Assembly: GCA_003427395.1 (NCBI GenBank)
Contig: BFEA01000284.1
Span: forward strand, 540,237 to 566,415
Direction: 5' to 3'
Source: Chara braunii
Lineage: Eukaryota; Streptophyta; Charophyceae; Charales; Characeae
Length of the DNA stretch: 26,179 nt
Under the pieces are notes generated by a model that made no database searches, was not told the DNA's origin, and saw nothing but the letters and a program-made list of their open reading frames with translations. How positions within the stretch are numbered: position 1 is the first letter of the stretch; each line of letters starts with the position of its first letter. Made by a program: the position numbers and the translations under genes. This document shows, piece after piece, positions 17,401-26,179 of this stretch.

Positions 17401-17995
17401 AAGACTCTCTATTAGGAACACACAGACGCTTATTCCCGGCCTTCTCAAGGAACAGCAGGCCGTTGACCAACTCAAACTCGGGAGAGGTCTCTTTATCCTT
17501 TGCCTCGAGTCTGCGTATGATCTCGGCCATAAACGGGTCCTCGCGATAGGCATCCACCAAAGACTGAGTAACATCGTCCGCAAGCCCAAATTCGGTGACC
17601 AGCGCACTGAGAAAGTCTGGTCTACGCGATAGCACGTCAACAACTTTGTTGTACTCCCCCTTGATGTACTGGGGTTCGAAGTCATTGAAGTCATACTGCT
17701 TAATGACTTCGATCCAACGCTTCAGAGCGTCGAAGAGTACCGGTTGAGTCTTCATGCATCTCAGGGTCTGATGATCAGTCTTGACATAGAAGAAGCGACC
17801 AAGGAGGTAGTGCTTCCAGTGGGTGAGCGCTTTGTAGATCGCGTAGAGCTTCTTCTCATAGGTGGACTTAGCAAGCTTTTGAGAGGGCATCTTCTTGGAC
17901 ATGTACTCTACCGACTTCAACTTCTTCCCCTCCTGCTGCGCAAGTACGGCGCCTATGCCATATTGGCTGGCATCCGTAGTTACTATGAAAGGTTT
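17401..17995 (-). pseudogene. Element II RNase H region
   Basis: The open stretch within 18196-17189 includes TTDASQYGIGAVLAQQEG, STYEKKLYAIYKALTHW and KTDHQTLR, with the acidic residues expected of RNase H. It is followed by the IKGEYNKVVDVLSRRPDF linker. The segment itself has no stop. A 9-bp in-frame duplication near 17680-17695 adds the residues Phe-Asn-Asp relative to element I. This is the best preserved part of either copy, but it cannot be translated as part of an intact polyprotein. Confidence 0.85.
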
Positions 17996-19250
17996 GTCAG
18001 CATCAGGAAGTTTCAAGACCTCATGGTGTGTCAACGCATGCTTCAGATGTCTGAAAGCAGCCTCACACCTGTCTGTCCACTCCCATGGGGTGTCAAGGCG
18101 ATTCAGGTTTGTAAAAGGGGCGGCAACTATGCTATAGTTCTTCACAAAATTGCGATAGTAGCCGGTCATCCCTAAGAAGGACCTCATCTCAGTCACAGAC
18201 TAAGGACGCGGCCAGTCACGAATGCTGGCCACCTTCGCGTCATCGAGGTTCAAACCCTCCGCGAAAATCTCATGACCCAAGTACAAGATACGGGTGCGGC
18301 CAAACTCACACTTCTCCCCGTTTATCTTGAACTTGTGCATCCGAAGGAGACCGAGGACTTTGTCTAAGTGTGCTACATGCTCCTCGACAATCCTACTAAA
18401 AATAAGTATGTCATTGAGGTACACGATGACAAACTTATCCAAGTAGTCATGAAATATCCGATTCATAGCGTGCTGAAAGGTGCCAGGAGCATTGCAAAGG
18501 TCGAAAGGCATCAGCACAAACTCGTACAGACCGTACCTGGTTTGAAATGCGGTTTTGTGTTGATCCTCGGGCCGGATTGCAATCTGATGGTACCCGAACT
18601 TCACATCTATCTTACTGAAGTACCGGCACCCTTGCACTCTATCTAGCAAGTTGTCGATGCGCGGTAGGGGCTCTCTGTTCTTGACAGTGATGGCATTGAG
18701 GCCCCTATAGTCAATGCACATCCTCAGTGTCCCACTGTCCCCCCCTTCTTCGGTACGAATAGGACTGGAGATCCATAAGGGGAAACACTCGGCCGGATCT
18801 AACCCTTCTCTACGAGTTCATTGAGTTGTCGGCGAAGCTCATCAAACTCGCTTGGAGACATCCGATAGATCCTACCCTTTGAGATGCTAGACCCTGGGAT
18901 AATCTCTATCACGTGGACGACCTCCCTCTCAACAACCCCTGTAGGCTCTTCAAATAGATCAGGGTACTTAGCAACTACTCCCTCTATCTCCGGCGGCATT
19001 TTCACCGGCTTGCCTGTTGCAGAGACATAGACTAGATACATACCCTCCTTCGGATTTTGCTTATAATAGTTATAGAACGCGGCCACACACATGCATCTGT
19101 AGGACTGAATCAGACTACTAGCTTTGAACTTACGTAATCTGGCGGTCCCCCCACCTGGCAACGTGTGTTTGACCACTTTTCGGTCCTTGTCAAACTGGGG
19201 TTGCGCAACGGAGAGGTAGTACATACCTAACAAGATATCCATAGGGAGAT
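17996..19250 (-). pseudogene. Element II reverse transcriptase, broken
   Basis: The N-terminal part ends at a TAG (18801-18799) where element I has Trp. An insertion of about 8 bp near 18735 then shifts the frame. The palm runs from 18721 with CIDYRGLNAITVKN, FSKIDVKFGYHQI and FDLCNAPGTFQ to a TAG at 18202-18200, where element I has Gln. The catalytic box reads YLNDILIF, so one of the two metal-binding aspartates is Asn. The thumb and connection (MRSFLGMTGYYRNF) follow after the TAG in the same frame. The changed Asp alone should abolish activity. Confidence 0.9.
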
Positions 19251-19757
19251 CATCGCTCACTAGGAATGAAACGCGATGTCTCAGTTCCCCTCCCGCGTAC
19301 GGCAAACAACACTCAACATTCTGAAGGTAGTCGTGGACTACCATGCGCTGTTTGTTGGCATAGGTCGACTCCACAGGTTGACTCAGGCATTGCACTTGCC
19401 CCTGTAAGCGCAGCCTCTCAACGCACGCGCGACTGATGAAGTTCCTTGTCGAGCAAGTGTTATAATAGGCGTCGGCCTTGTGGCCGCCGATGACTACCTC
19501 GCCGACGAACATCTCTCCCTTAGGGGCTTTAGCCAATGCCGTCCAAGAAGCTAGTGGGTCTGATCTAGACCACTCCTCCTCTAGCTCCTCTAAGGACTCG
19601 AACGCATCATCGAACAGAGGCTCGATGGGTCTGAATGTGTTTGCGGGACAACAATGGAGTCAGTAGTTTGGGTTACCTTTCGAGATGGTGAGGGTGTGTC
19701 CACCACCTCGACCCTGGCAGGAACAACTACTATTCCTACTGGCCCGACGCGTTTCCC
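19251..19757 (-). pseudogene. Element II protease and start of pol, in the -1 frame
   Basis: The pol frame opens at the gag overlap and continues through the PSPSRK region. A 1-bp deletion near 19606 relative to element I then breaks it. The protease segment restarts with KAPKGEMFVGEV and reads AYYNTCSTRNFISRACVERL. The active-site triplet is thus Asn-Thr-Cys, where retropepsins have Asp-Thr/Ser-Gly. Element I shows Asp-Thr-Cys at the same place, so Cys is probably shared ancestry while Asn is private to this copy. Downstream the frame is open into the RT N-terminus. Confidence 0.78.
19717..19757 (-). promoter_or_regulatory. Candidate -1 ribosomal frameshift signal, element II gag/pol
   Basis: GGGAAAC (19757-19751) is in gag phase (GGA, AAC), four codons before the gag TAG (19738-19736). 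After 11 nt comes GTAGGAA (19739-19733), which pairs with TTCCTGC (19723-19717) around a 9-nt loop. Between the two elements the heptamer and the inner seven stem pairs are unchanged. The few differences fall in the base before the heptamer, the spacer, the loop and the outermost stem position. Confidence 0.65.
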
Positions 19758-21720
19758 GGAGCAGTGCCAGAACTGCCGGCCACATTGATACCAACGGGAG
19801 CGGAGGATCCCAACGCTTGCCCCATCGTAGGCAAGATCTTTTCGGTCACCTTCTTATTTCGACACTTGAATTGGTTATGGCCATATTAGTCACAAGGGAT
19901 ACAAGCTTGCCGCATGTACCAATCTCTCCACACGTCTTAAGTGAGACCCGCTTTCTCCCATGGAGGAGCATTGGGGTCAACTTGACTCCTAGACCGGGAA
20001 CCTCCACGGCGTCTACTGGTCGCCTTACCTTGTTGCGCTATGGCAGCGACTACTCCACCCCATGAAGCTTCTACGCTGCCGGCCTTTGAACCCACTCCCG
20101 ACTGGAAGTCGTCGTCCAACTCGATGGTGGAACCATCGTTGTTGACGAACATGATGCGTCACTTCGCTTTCCAGTTGGGAGGCAGTGATTTTCTCCTACC
20201 ATCCGCTGTGGGTGTCTGACCATGCCCTATCTTTGCCTCCAGGTCTAGGGCCTTCTTGCTGAACGAGGGAAAGTTGTGCATGTTGATGTTGGCCTCACCT
20301 GCCAACTGATTCCTGAGAGGCATAGGAAAGCATCTCAGGTAGGAGGTGAGTAAAACCTGGGGGTCATAGCGAACCCCAGGGACACAGATCAGACGCTCTA
20401 CAACGTCAGTGGCCTCTCTTATTGAATTAAACTGCCTCGTGTGCAGTGTCAAGATCGCGTCAGTAGCCTCTTGAGCCTCCGGAGGATCATGCCACCTGCC
20501 TTCCACCAACTTGAGGAAGTCATCCAGTTTCTGGGTGACCGCCCAAGCGCGAAAGTCATGACCGTACCCCTGTAGCTGCACTAAACCACTCAACCATCTT
20601 GCTGCACTCCCCTCTAGATAGGAGGCAGCCACAAGCACTTTCTCGTGCGGCAAGGTAAGTTTGCAAGGTAAGTTTGCACTTGACATAGACTGGCACTGCC
20701 CTCAACCATGTGTCGAGGTCTTCACCCCTCTTATCCCTTGTAAAGGGTTTAGGAGCGGCGATGGCCGTCTTTGGAACCCACTGACTTTGTCTCGGTACCT
20801 GCACTATTCCAGGTTGTGGACCCTGTGGTGCAGGCTGCTGCACTAGCTGCTGGTGGGGCTGTGTACCCTGCGGCTGTGCAGGCTGCGAGACAGCAGGCTG
20901 CCTGCTTATGGCAACCTGCGACGGAGGTTGGGAGAACACTGTCTGTATAGGAACTTGTACACTAGGACCTGCTAAGAACCCGCGTGCTAACGACATACCT
21001 AGGGAAACGGTTTAGACCGATGCTGGGGAGACATATGGGGATACCCCAGTCGCTGGTGGAACACAAGGAGGAGGTTGTACAACGGGTCAGGCACCAGGCC
21101 CGGACAGCAAAGGTGTTGTCTGCGCTCACCCAACCAGCAAGGCCAGACTGCTGGATGTCCCGAAGGAGAGTCGTGTGGTGGTCCTGCATCTCTACAACAC
21201 CTAGCNGGGCTGTCCGCAATGTCCTCACATCATCATCCATGTGCGTCAGGTCCATTCCCTCTAACTCACTGATGTCCACTTGTCTCCGCTGCATCCTGGC
21301 TCTTCTTCTAATCATTCTCTCCTTTTCCCCCTTTGTCTCTCCTAAGGCCTTTTGTAGTTGTGCCTCCTGCAGTGCTGCCTGCTGTATGGCGATCTCATCG
21401 GAAGTCAACACTAATGGCTGGCTTGCCATGACGCCAGTGGACTCACTCAGGGTCTGCGCGACAGTTGACCCTACGGTCCCTGAACTGCTAGCCTGGGAAC
21501 TCTGTTGCGCAGCAGTTGCCATGGCTGCTGAAGTTGCGGCTTCGCTTGCGAATGCTTTGCTGGCCTCTGCTGCCCTAGCTCTTCACTGCTGTTGTTGCCT
21601 CTCCCTTTGCTGGCGGAACAGCAGCCTATCACCCTCGGGTCCTAATGCCACGTGGGCAATCGGGCGTCTAGGCGATCGCAAGATCAGGTCGTCCTCACTA
21701 GTGGAATCCCTATCGGTCAT
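19736..21720 (-). pseudogene. Element II gag, broken
   Basis: The ATG at 21720 gives a start related to that of element I (MTDRDSTSEDD) and an LGPEGDR motif. A TGA at 21585-21583 replaces an Arg codon after 45 residues. The frame is lost again near 21150. A 13-bp tandem duplication at 20650-20675 shifts the capsid-like block, which reappears from 20686 (LEGSAARWL, RAWAVTQKLDDFLKLV). A TGA at 20161-20159 interrupts the link to the knuckle. In the knuckle itself a TAA (19888-19886) replaces the Gln of the CCHC motif and an adjacent Gly is Asp. The frame ends at the TAG 19738-19736, as in element I. Confidence 0.85.
20650..20675. repeat. 13-bp tandem duplication in element II gag
   Basis: GCAAGGTAAGTTT is present twice in a row, while element I has a single related copy near 9398-9410. 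Thirteen bases shift the frame, which accounts for the gag break here. Confidence 0.9.
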
Positions 21721-22988
21721 AAGCTATAGAACTGTACACAATCTGCACTAAGACACTCTTTGATGCTTACCGCAGCGTAGTGCACAAACCAACTTATAAT
21801 TAAACTAATTAATCGGTGGCTGCGTCAGAGAGTATATACATTTGGGTCCAACAGGTAAGTTCGGGTTCCTACAAACGAAACTACTTTGACTTTGACTAAT
21901 TCGCAAACAGAAGCACAATGAACAGAAAACAGTTCTAAACTATGTTGTCTGTCAGATGTTAATGGCTGTACATCTAACTAATCAAAATAAAAATAGAATC
22001 ATTTGTTGGGTCTGTTTGCAGAGTGGAATCTTGCCCAAACTTATCATATGGAATCTACCCCTCCCTCAATTCTTCCTAAATGTCTTTTGTCGTCGAAGTC
22101 CCTGAGGAATCCGGACAGTGTGCGTGTCTAAATGTGTGCACACGGCCCACCCCTAGGCCTCGAGTCTTGCTGAGCTAGCCAGCCCTGCACAATATTATCC
22201 TCGCGTGCAGCGAGCCTTACACCGACCGATTGGCTGATCAGGAGGCGTTTATATGGACGGCCCCCGAAGTCCTCAGGAATCCTTTAACGTCGCAGATAGG
22301 ACGACGATCACAGCCAATGGAAGGTACCCCGCCGGTGCTTATTTATAGACGTCCGGTCTCGTCTGTCCCCTAGGGCTGGCCTGCCCTTCAGAACCCCTCA
22401 ACACCGCAGCGAGCGGACAAAGGACAAAGCAGCAAAGCATGCGTGCTCTACTCCCGGTGGGTTGGCATGGTGACCATGACCCAGTGATTCGTCTAGGGCC
22501 CTTCAGATAGCACTGCCCTTTCCTTCCACATGCTCCACCTAAAGATTGACGACTCTCAAGGTTGAGTGCACACGACTCCTCACATAAGAGGACTCTCAAG
22601 ACAGAACACACATCCTCAAGGTAAGAAGTGTCGAAGAGGGTAGATAAGGTTAGGTGCTAAGTACCTCAAAATAGCTGCCCCCAACCACAGATATTCTCAC
22701 CAGATGACCCGATGTTGATTGTGATGACCAGTCGCTGCTTCGGCACAACCAGCATTGCACAACCGTTCCACCTCAGCATCAATCACACACCGGATAGTTC
22801 TCATCACACTACGAACACCCAATAATCACCGCTTAGCCTTCCTGACGAACCCCTTTCCACCTGGGACGCCTACTTATCTTCGCCCTCCTCACTACACACT
22901 TCCCACGGCACGGTCGCTCACTGTACACACCGCGTGCATGTACCGCATTAGGCAGAAGATAAGCGCCAGATTAGCGCACCGAGCCACA
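21721..22988 (-). other. Element II leader (5' untranslated region)
   Basis: The leader is 1.27 kb with no convincing frame and aligns in blocks with the element I leader. Conserved pieces include the TTGGGTCCAACAGGTAAGT block, ATCAAAATAAAAATAGAAT, the CCGACCGATTGGCTGATCA block, TTATTTATAGA (22339-22349) and AAAGCAGCAAAGCATGCGTG (22426 on). The AT element reads TATAAATAA on the coding strand. A short segment at about 22612-22667 (TCAAGGTAAGAAG on) has no counterpart in element I. Confidence 0.78.
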
Positions 22989-23000
22989 ACTCTGATACCA
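22989..23000 (-). other. Primer binding site of element II (tRNA-iMet type)
   Basis: The minus strand reads TGGTATCAGAGT, matching 11 of 12 bases of the iMet complement. It starts 3 nt inside the LTR boundary. Confidence 0.85.
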
Positions 23001-23003
23001 AAT

Positions 23004-23940
23004 TGCAAGGAAGATGAGCAATAGCGAACTTCAGCAATCAAACAGCATCATACACATAAGACTAGATAGTCGTGACCTCGAACCAATAGCAGAATTGCAT
23101 CACGAGTTTCACCAAATAAGAGCACACCAAAAACTCATAATTGACAATGTTGGAATAGTCTCATCATCATCAACGAAGAATTAATGTTGATATCCTATCT
23201 GGCGCTCGGGGCCCAGACTACGAATGACAGATCCTATCTAGCCTAGACTACAATGCCATTGATGACGTCAACAACTTCCCAAGTACGAGCAGATCTCGGC
23301 CAATAACGCATGCGTCAAGCACCAGGTATGTCTCTCGTATCACTCACAACCTCGTTCCCCAACTCACAGATGCCACTTACACCCAAGGACCACCATGCGC
23401 CCCATCCAGCATACAGCAGTGCAGCTCGGCTATGGCTGCCTGCTCCTTCCAGCTCGCCCGTGAGCGCGTGAGCGCTGGCCAGCGATAGCGCAGCAGTGCT
23501 GGCGCACAATGCAGCCAGTGCCCGAATGTCCAATGGGTGGGCAGGCCCTTCCCTATATCGAAGTGGCATGCTGCTGCGTGCTGTGCTGCGGTACTGGGCC
23601 CCGACCCAGAAGCTTCCGGTAGGCCCAGGGAGGCTGAGCCTCAGTCCAAACGAATCAGGTCCAGGGCCACCGACAGTTACCTATGCCCAACTACCCACAG
23701 TCTGAGTTGGGTCCATGCCGCGTACCTCGCCCAGGGCCTGACTTAGATACATTTGATAAAGGAGGCTAGGGCCTGGGCGCCTTCAACCAACTGGCGCTGC
23801 GCAACTGCCTGAGTTTTACCCCAGTTGCGAAGTTGTCAAAAATAGGCCTCTTGTTGTCTGTCGTGCCTGCCGTCACTTAGGGCGGCCGACCTGTTGCAAA
23901 TAGGGGCCCGGTAGGGCTTATTGAGGCCTTGTGCCTCGCA
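23004..23940 (-). repeat. LTR D (5' LTR of element II), full length
   Basis: 937 bp with TG and CA ends on the minus strand (TGCGAGGC to CTTGCA). It matches LTR C closely over 23004-23716 and LTRs A and B more distantly throughout. It is bounded by the CAAC duplication. Confidence 0.93.
23551..23560 (-). promoter_or_regulatory. Possible TATA box in LTR D
   Basis: The minus strand reads CGATATAGGG about 385 bp into the LTR, where a U3 promoter could lie. LTRs A and B have TTGATAAAAG at the aligned position. The motif is weak and no start site can be seen. Confidence 0.25.
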
Positions 23941-24883
23941 CAACAATAAAATTCTCTGTAAATTGGTGGAACACTTTGCATCGACCTTCTAGTATCATTC
24001 AACCAATTTTGGTACATCAATACATGTTTCTATGCTGCTACCCATCTTTCTGATGTTTATGTAATCAAACTCAACTTCAAACTCCCTTCATCATGCATAC
24101 ATACAGATGTTGATGGCAGAAGAACTTTCGCAAATGCAGAACCGGCAATAAGTGTGAGATGGTGCGCGGCGCCCACACAGAAAACTCAGAGATATGACCT
24201 CTGACCAGGAACTCAGTTTAAGTCAACTCTTACAACTTGCGGCTATGGTCGTTGAACACTGTCTGAATTCCCACCTGGACACTCTATCCACCATCAGACA
24301 CTTCACACTCACTCATGCATATGTTTACACACACTAGGACCTACCCTGAATGTCCACGCATACACACCACGCACATACACATACTACTGTTTCTTGACAT
24401 TGGCGGCTATGGTCGCCGTCTCCCTCCTACTGTCTTCTACCTAGCGGCTATGGCCGCTGTCTCCTCCTTCCTGCCCACTTCGTCTTCGGGCATCTGCAGA
24501 CCTCCAACGCACAAGACACTCAGACAGCGCTTCCGCGTCACTTGCAGAATGAATCATGGTTGGGCGCTGCCTCTTTATTTATACTGTTTCGTCGATGGTC
24601 TAGCCTGCCTTCGGCCCAGGCCCAAGGATTGTGTTGTCCCACCTAGTACTTGCTGACTGGACGAAGTAGACTGGGACTAGGCACTGGGACTTCTAACTGT
24701 GCTAGGACTGACTGCCCTTTGCTGACTCACCTACGGACAATTGACCTCTGCACTGAGTCTGCAGTACCGAAGAGCCAACTACGGACTTCCAGAAACTCCT
24801 AGGCCTAGGCTGACTAACTCTTCGTAAGACTTAGAGCTAACTTAAGCAACAGACCCTAAGACTGTTAAAACTAAGACTCACGG
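23941..24883. other. Right flank without a supported gene
   Basis: The CAAC duplication opens this stretch. It contains a CA/CATA-rich part (24300-24385), the TATG-loop hairpins listed separately, a TTTATTTATACTG TATA-like string (24573-24585), and a run rich in CTGACT and GGACT words (24650-24880). Open frames over this part are low in complexity and have no domain. Confidence 0.5.
24239..24458. repeat. Three GCGGC-TATG-GNCG hairpins
   Basis: The hairpins lie at 24239-24252, 24402-24417 (GGCGGCTATGGTCGCC) and 24443-24458 (AGCGGCTATGGCCGCT). All keep the TATG loop. The last has a perfect 6-bp stem, the middle one 5 Watson-Crick pairs plus one G-U, and the first 5 pairs with two G-U. The last two belong to a tandem repeat of about 42 bp with a CT-rich spacer. 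Confidence 0.75.
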
Positions 24884-25021
24884 TTGAAGTCCACACGACC
24901 AGACAATACACACAGACTGCTGACAGACGACTTTTGGGCCAGGTCTTGGGTTCAAAGCACACGGGGTCAACACACTCTGTACAAGGGATCAAGGTTGGAG
25001 GCGTGGCACAGATTAGCTCCT

Positions 25022-25444
25022 ATGGTCTTTGCGCGGTTCCATCCACCTGCAGAGGCCAGCCCGACCTCCCCAGATGTGGCTGAGCTGGCCAAGCCACCTG
25101 CTTCATACGAGGGGCCTGCACAACAGCCCGAGGAACACAAGGACTCGCTGGCTTCAGGCCCTGACCCGGAGCCACCTGATGCCCCAACTGACGCTGACGA
25201 GAACACACCGTCGGCACAGGTGAGGAAAAGGATACTTAGGCACCTCGTCGAAATGGGTCAGGGCACAGGGCCGCTATCAAAGCAGGCGGTGCTGTTGATC
25301 CCAATACGCCAGAGGGAGGGGAGATGGGAGATAGGAGTCATAGGACTATCCCCTGTGGAAGGATGCAAACACGGAGGGGTGACAGTCTATGTTCATGATC
25401 CCCCCTCCATAGAAAGACCGATACTTGTTTTTGAAGTTGTTTAG
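25022..25444 (+). CDS. Unrecognised open frame, 140 codons
   Basis: I do not recognise this protein. From the ATG at 25022 it reads 140 residues to TAG. The first half is rich in Pro, Glu, Ala and Asp and is probably disordered (EELP-type composition, for example GPDPEPPDAPTDADE). It is followed by a more ordered-looking half with VRKRILRHLVEMGQGTG, LLIPIRQREGRWEIGVIGLS and a VTVYVHDPPS stretch ending ILVFEVV. The frame is open further upstream to about 24884 without another ATG. Composition shifts from acidic and disordered to beta-like, which is unusual for random sequence. It could be a host exon, a transposon remnant or chance in GC-rich DNA. No splice sites or promoter could be tied to it. 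Confidence 0.3.
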   Translation: MVFARFHPPAEASPTSPDVAELAKPPASYEGPAQQPEEHKDSLASGPDPEPPDAPTDADENTPSAQVRKRILRHLVEMGQGTGPLSKQAVLLIPIRQREGRWEIGVIGLSPVEGCKHGGVTVYVHDPPSIERPILVFEVV

Positions 25445-25768
25445 TACGTGATTTGCTAATTGCTCATAATGCCTATTTATACCATATCGAGGCTAACACT
25501 ACATTATTTATTACTACAGATCTGCCAAAAAGAGAGGTGTGTAAACCTTTCCATTTATTCATTTTTTCTATAGCAGGTTTAAAAATCCACTCATCATTGG
25601 AAACAGGTTTGCCAAATGCAGAAAGAGACCCCCATAATTCTCAGTGGAGCCTCCAGGGGTACCCATTGCACCCTGGGGGATTCTGGAGGACGATCTCAAT
25701 TAGAGTGAATCCACCACCCTTGAGTTTTATTCCCCCAATTGACTATCATATCATAGCATGGCTACGAT
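25445..25768. other. AT-rich stretch with one inverted repeat
   Basis: CCTCCAG (25650-25656) and CTGGAGG (25683-25689) form a 7-bp inverted repeat around GGGTACCC-containing DNA. No gene or RNA is recognised. Confidence 0.45.
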
Positions 25769-25840
25769 CCGGACCCCTGGAAACGGATCCGGAGCCTCCG
25801 GGATCCGGAATCCGGTACCACTTTCCGGTAACCGGTCCGG
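25769..25840. repeat. CCGG cluster: eight sites in 72 bp
   Basis: Overlapping palindromes such as GGATCCGG, TCCGGA, CCGGTACC and AACCGGTCCGG place eight CCGG sites in 72 bp. It looks like a decayed short tandem repeat of an ATCCGGA-type word and is very rich in CpG and CCG methylation sites. Confidence 0.8.
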
Positions 25841-25868
25841 ATGGAGGCCCCCCAGGCCAACAACAATT

Positions 25869-25922
25869 TTTTTTTTGGGCGGCCCAGGGCGTTTTTTCAC
25901 GCCTTGGGCCGCCCAAGAAAAA
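25869..25922. repeat. Long foldback with 8-nt loop
   Basis: GGGCGGCCCAGGGCG (25877-25891) pairs with CGCCTTGGGCCGCCC (25900-25914) at 14 of 15 positions plus one G-U. A T-run (25869-25876) and AAGAAAAA (25915-25922) extend it by 8 more pairs, one of them G-U. The loop is TTTTTTCA. Confidence 0.85.
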
Positions 25923-26034
25923 TTGCCCCTTATTTTTTCGGCCCTTTCGCGACCGTCCGGAAGGGGCGGAAAATATGTTGGTGAACTTGGTTACTTCTTC
26001 TTTTTTTTTGAATCGGAGGGGGGCAGTTCACCGC

Positions 26035-26080
26035 CGCCATTTTTCGAAGGGACTGTTCTTGGCCCGCGCCATTTTTCGAA
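26035..26080. promoter_or_regulatory. Paired CGCCATTTTTCGAA boxes
   Basis: The 14-bp word is exact at 26035-26048 and 26067-26080, start to start 32 bp. The first is preceded by GC, giving GCCGCCATTTT, the known YY1-type consensus; the second is preceded by GCG. Together with the CT tract just downstream this looks like a promoter of a gene beyond the window. Confidence 0.4.
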
Positions 26081-26114
26081 CTCGTCCCCCGAAGTGCACG
26101 CGTGAAGCAGGTGC

Positions 26115-26115
<1 letters not shown>

Positions 26116-26179
<64 letters not shown>
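26116..26179. repeat. (CT)n microsatellite running off the window
   Basis: At least 31 uninterrupted CT units reach the last base, so the true length is unknown. CT/GA runs are common in plant 5' untranslated regions and promoters, but also as plain microsatellites, and they often end assemblies. Confidence 0.95.

Larger units (their letters stand above)
15325..23940 (-). mobile_element. Element II: degenerate Ty3/gypsy LTR retrotransposon
   Basis: It has the same order and orientation as element I: 5' LTR 23004-23940, primer site, leader, gag, -1 overlap, protease, RT, RNase H, integrase, chromodomain-like tail, truncated 3' LTR. Length is 8.6 kb, or about 8.85 kb allowing for the deletion in LTR C. 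LTRs C and D differ at about 13 of the first 320 aligned positions (about 4%), so it seems younger than element I. Internal sequence is clearly more diverged from element I than C is from D, so this is a separate insertion and not a segmental copy. It is dead: stops in gag and RT, a changed catalytic Asp, and several frameshifts. One undetermined base (n) lies at 21206. Confidence 0.93.

Noticed and set aside
20984-21751. Plus-strand frame of 255 codons opposite gag of element II
   Set aside because: Antisense to gag, and it spans an undetermined base. The minus strand aligns with element I gag, and no equally long antisense frame exists in element I.
15325-23940. Element II as a segmental duplication of element I
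   Set aside because: Each has its own target duplication, LTR pairs match within and not between elements, and the nested insertions are absent from element II.
1-26179. CRISPR array, bacterial operon or phage structure
   Set aside because: No regular repeat-spacer units, no ribosome-binding-site spaced genes; LTR elements, A-tails and microsatellites point to a eukaryotic nuclear genome.

Overview
The window looks like repeat-rich nuclear DNA from a plant-lineage eukaryote. Two related, broken Ty3/gypsy LTR retrotransposons lie on the minus strand in the same orientation and fill about 20 of the 26 kb. The rest is A-tailed retroposon-like pieces, minisatellites, microsatellites and unassigned DNA. 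The tRNA-iMet type primer site, the integrase and chromodomain-like tail, and stop codons that look like decayed methylated cytosines all suit a green-lineage genome. A charophyte alga such as Chara is my guess from general resemblance of the pol proteins, not a proven assignment. No confidently functional host gene is visible.

Layout: 1-1226 is flank ending in an A-tailed repeat. Element I is 1227-12862: LTR 1227-2169, pol, gag, a leader of about 1.2 kb, and LTR 11935-12862. It has a 4-bp target duplication (AGAA) and carries two later insertions, 2381-5047 inside the end of pol and 11649-11902 inside the leader. The spacer 12863-15324 holds an inverted copy of the flank repeat, a tRNA-like pol III promoter, a 20-24 bp minisatellite, an A-tail and a duplicated TATA-type core. 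Element II is 15325-23940: a truncated LTR 15325-16036, pol, gag, leader, and a full LTR 23004-23940, with a 4-bp target duplication (CAAC). The right flank 23941-26179 contains repeated TATG-loop hairpins, one open frame of unknown nature, a CCGG cluster, a long foldback, paired CGCCATTTTTCGAA boxes and a (CT)n tract running off the window.

In each element gag would encode the coat protein with a CCHC knuckle. Pol would encode protease, reverse transcriptase, RNase H, integrase and a divergent chromodomain-like tail. In both copies gag ends at the same TAG and pol lies in the -1 frame. An in-phase GGGAAAC heptamer followed by a small stem-loop sits at the overlap, so the family probably made Gag-Pol by programmed -1 frameshifting. 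This is the most interesting signal in the window. Both copies are now dead through many stops, small indels and, in element I, the nested insertion. All divergence figures are hand counts.
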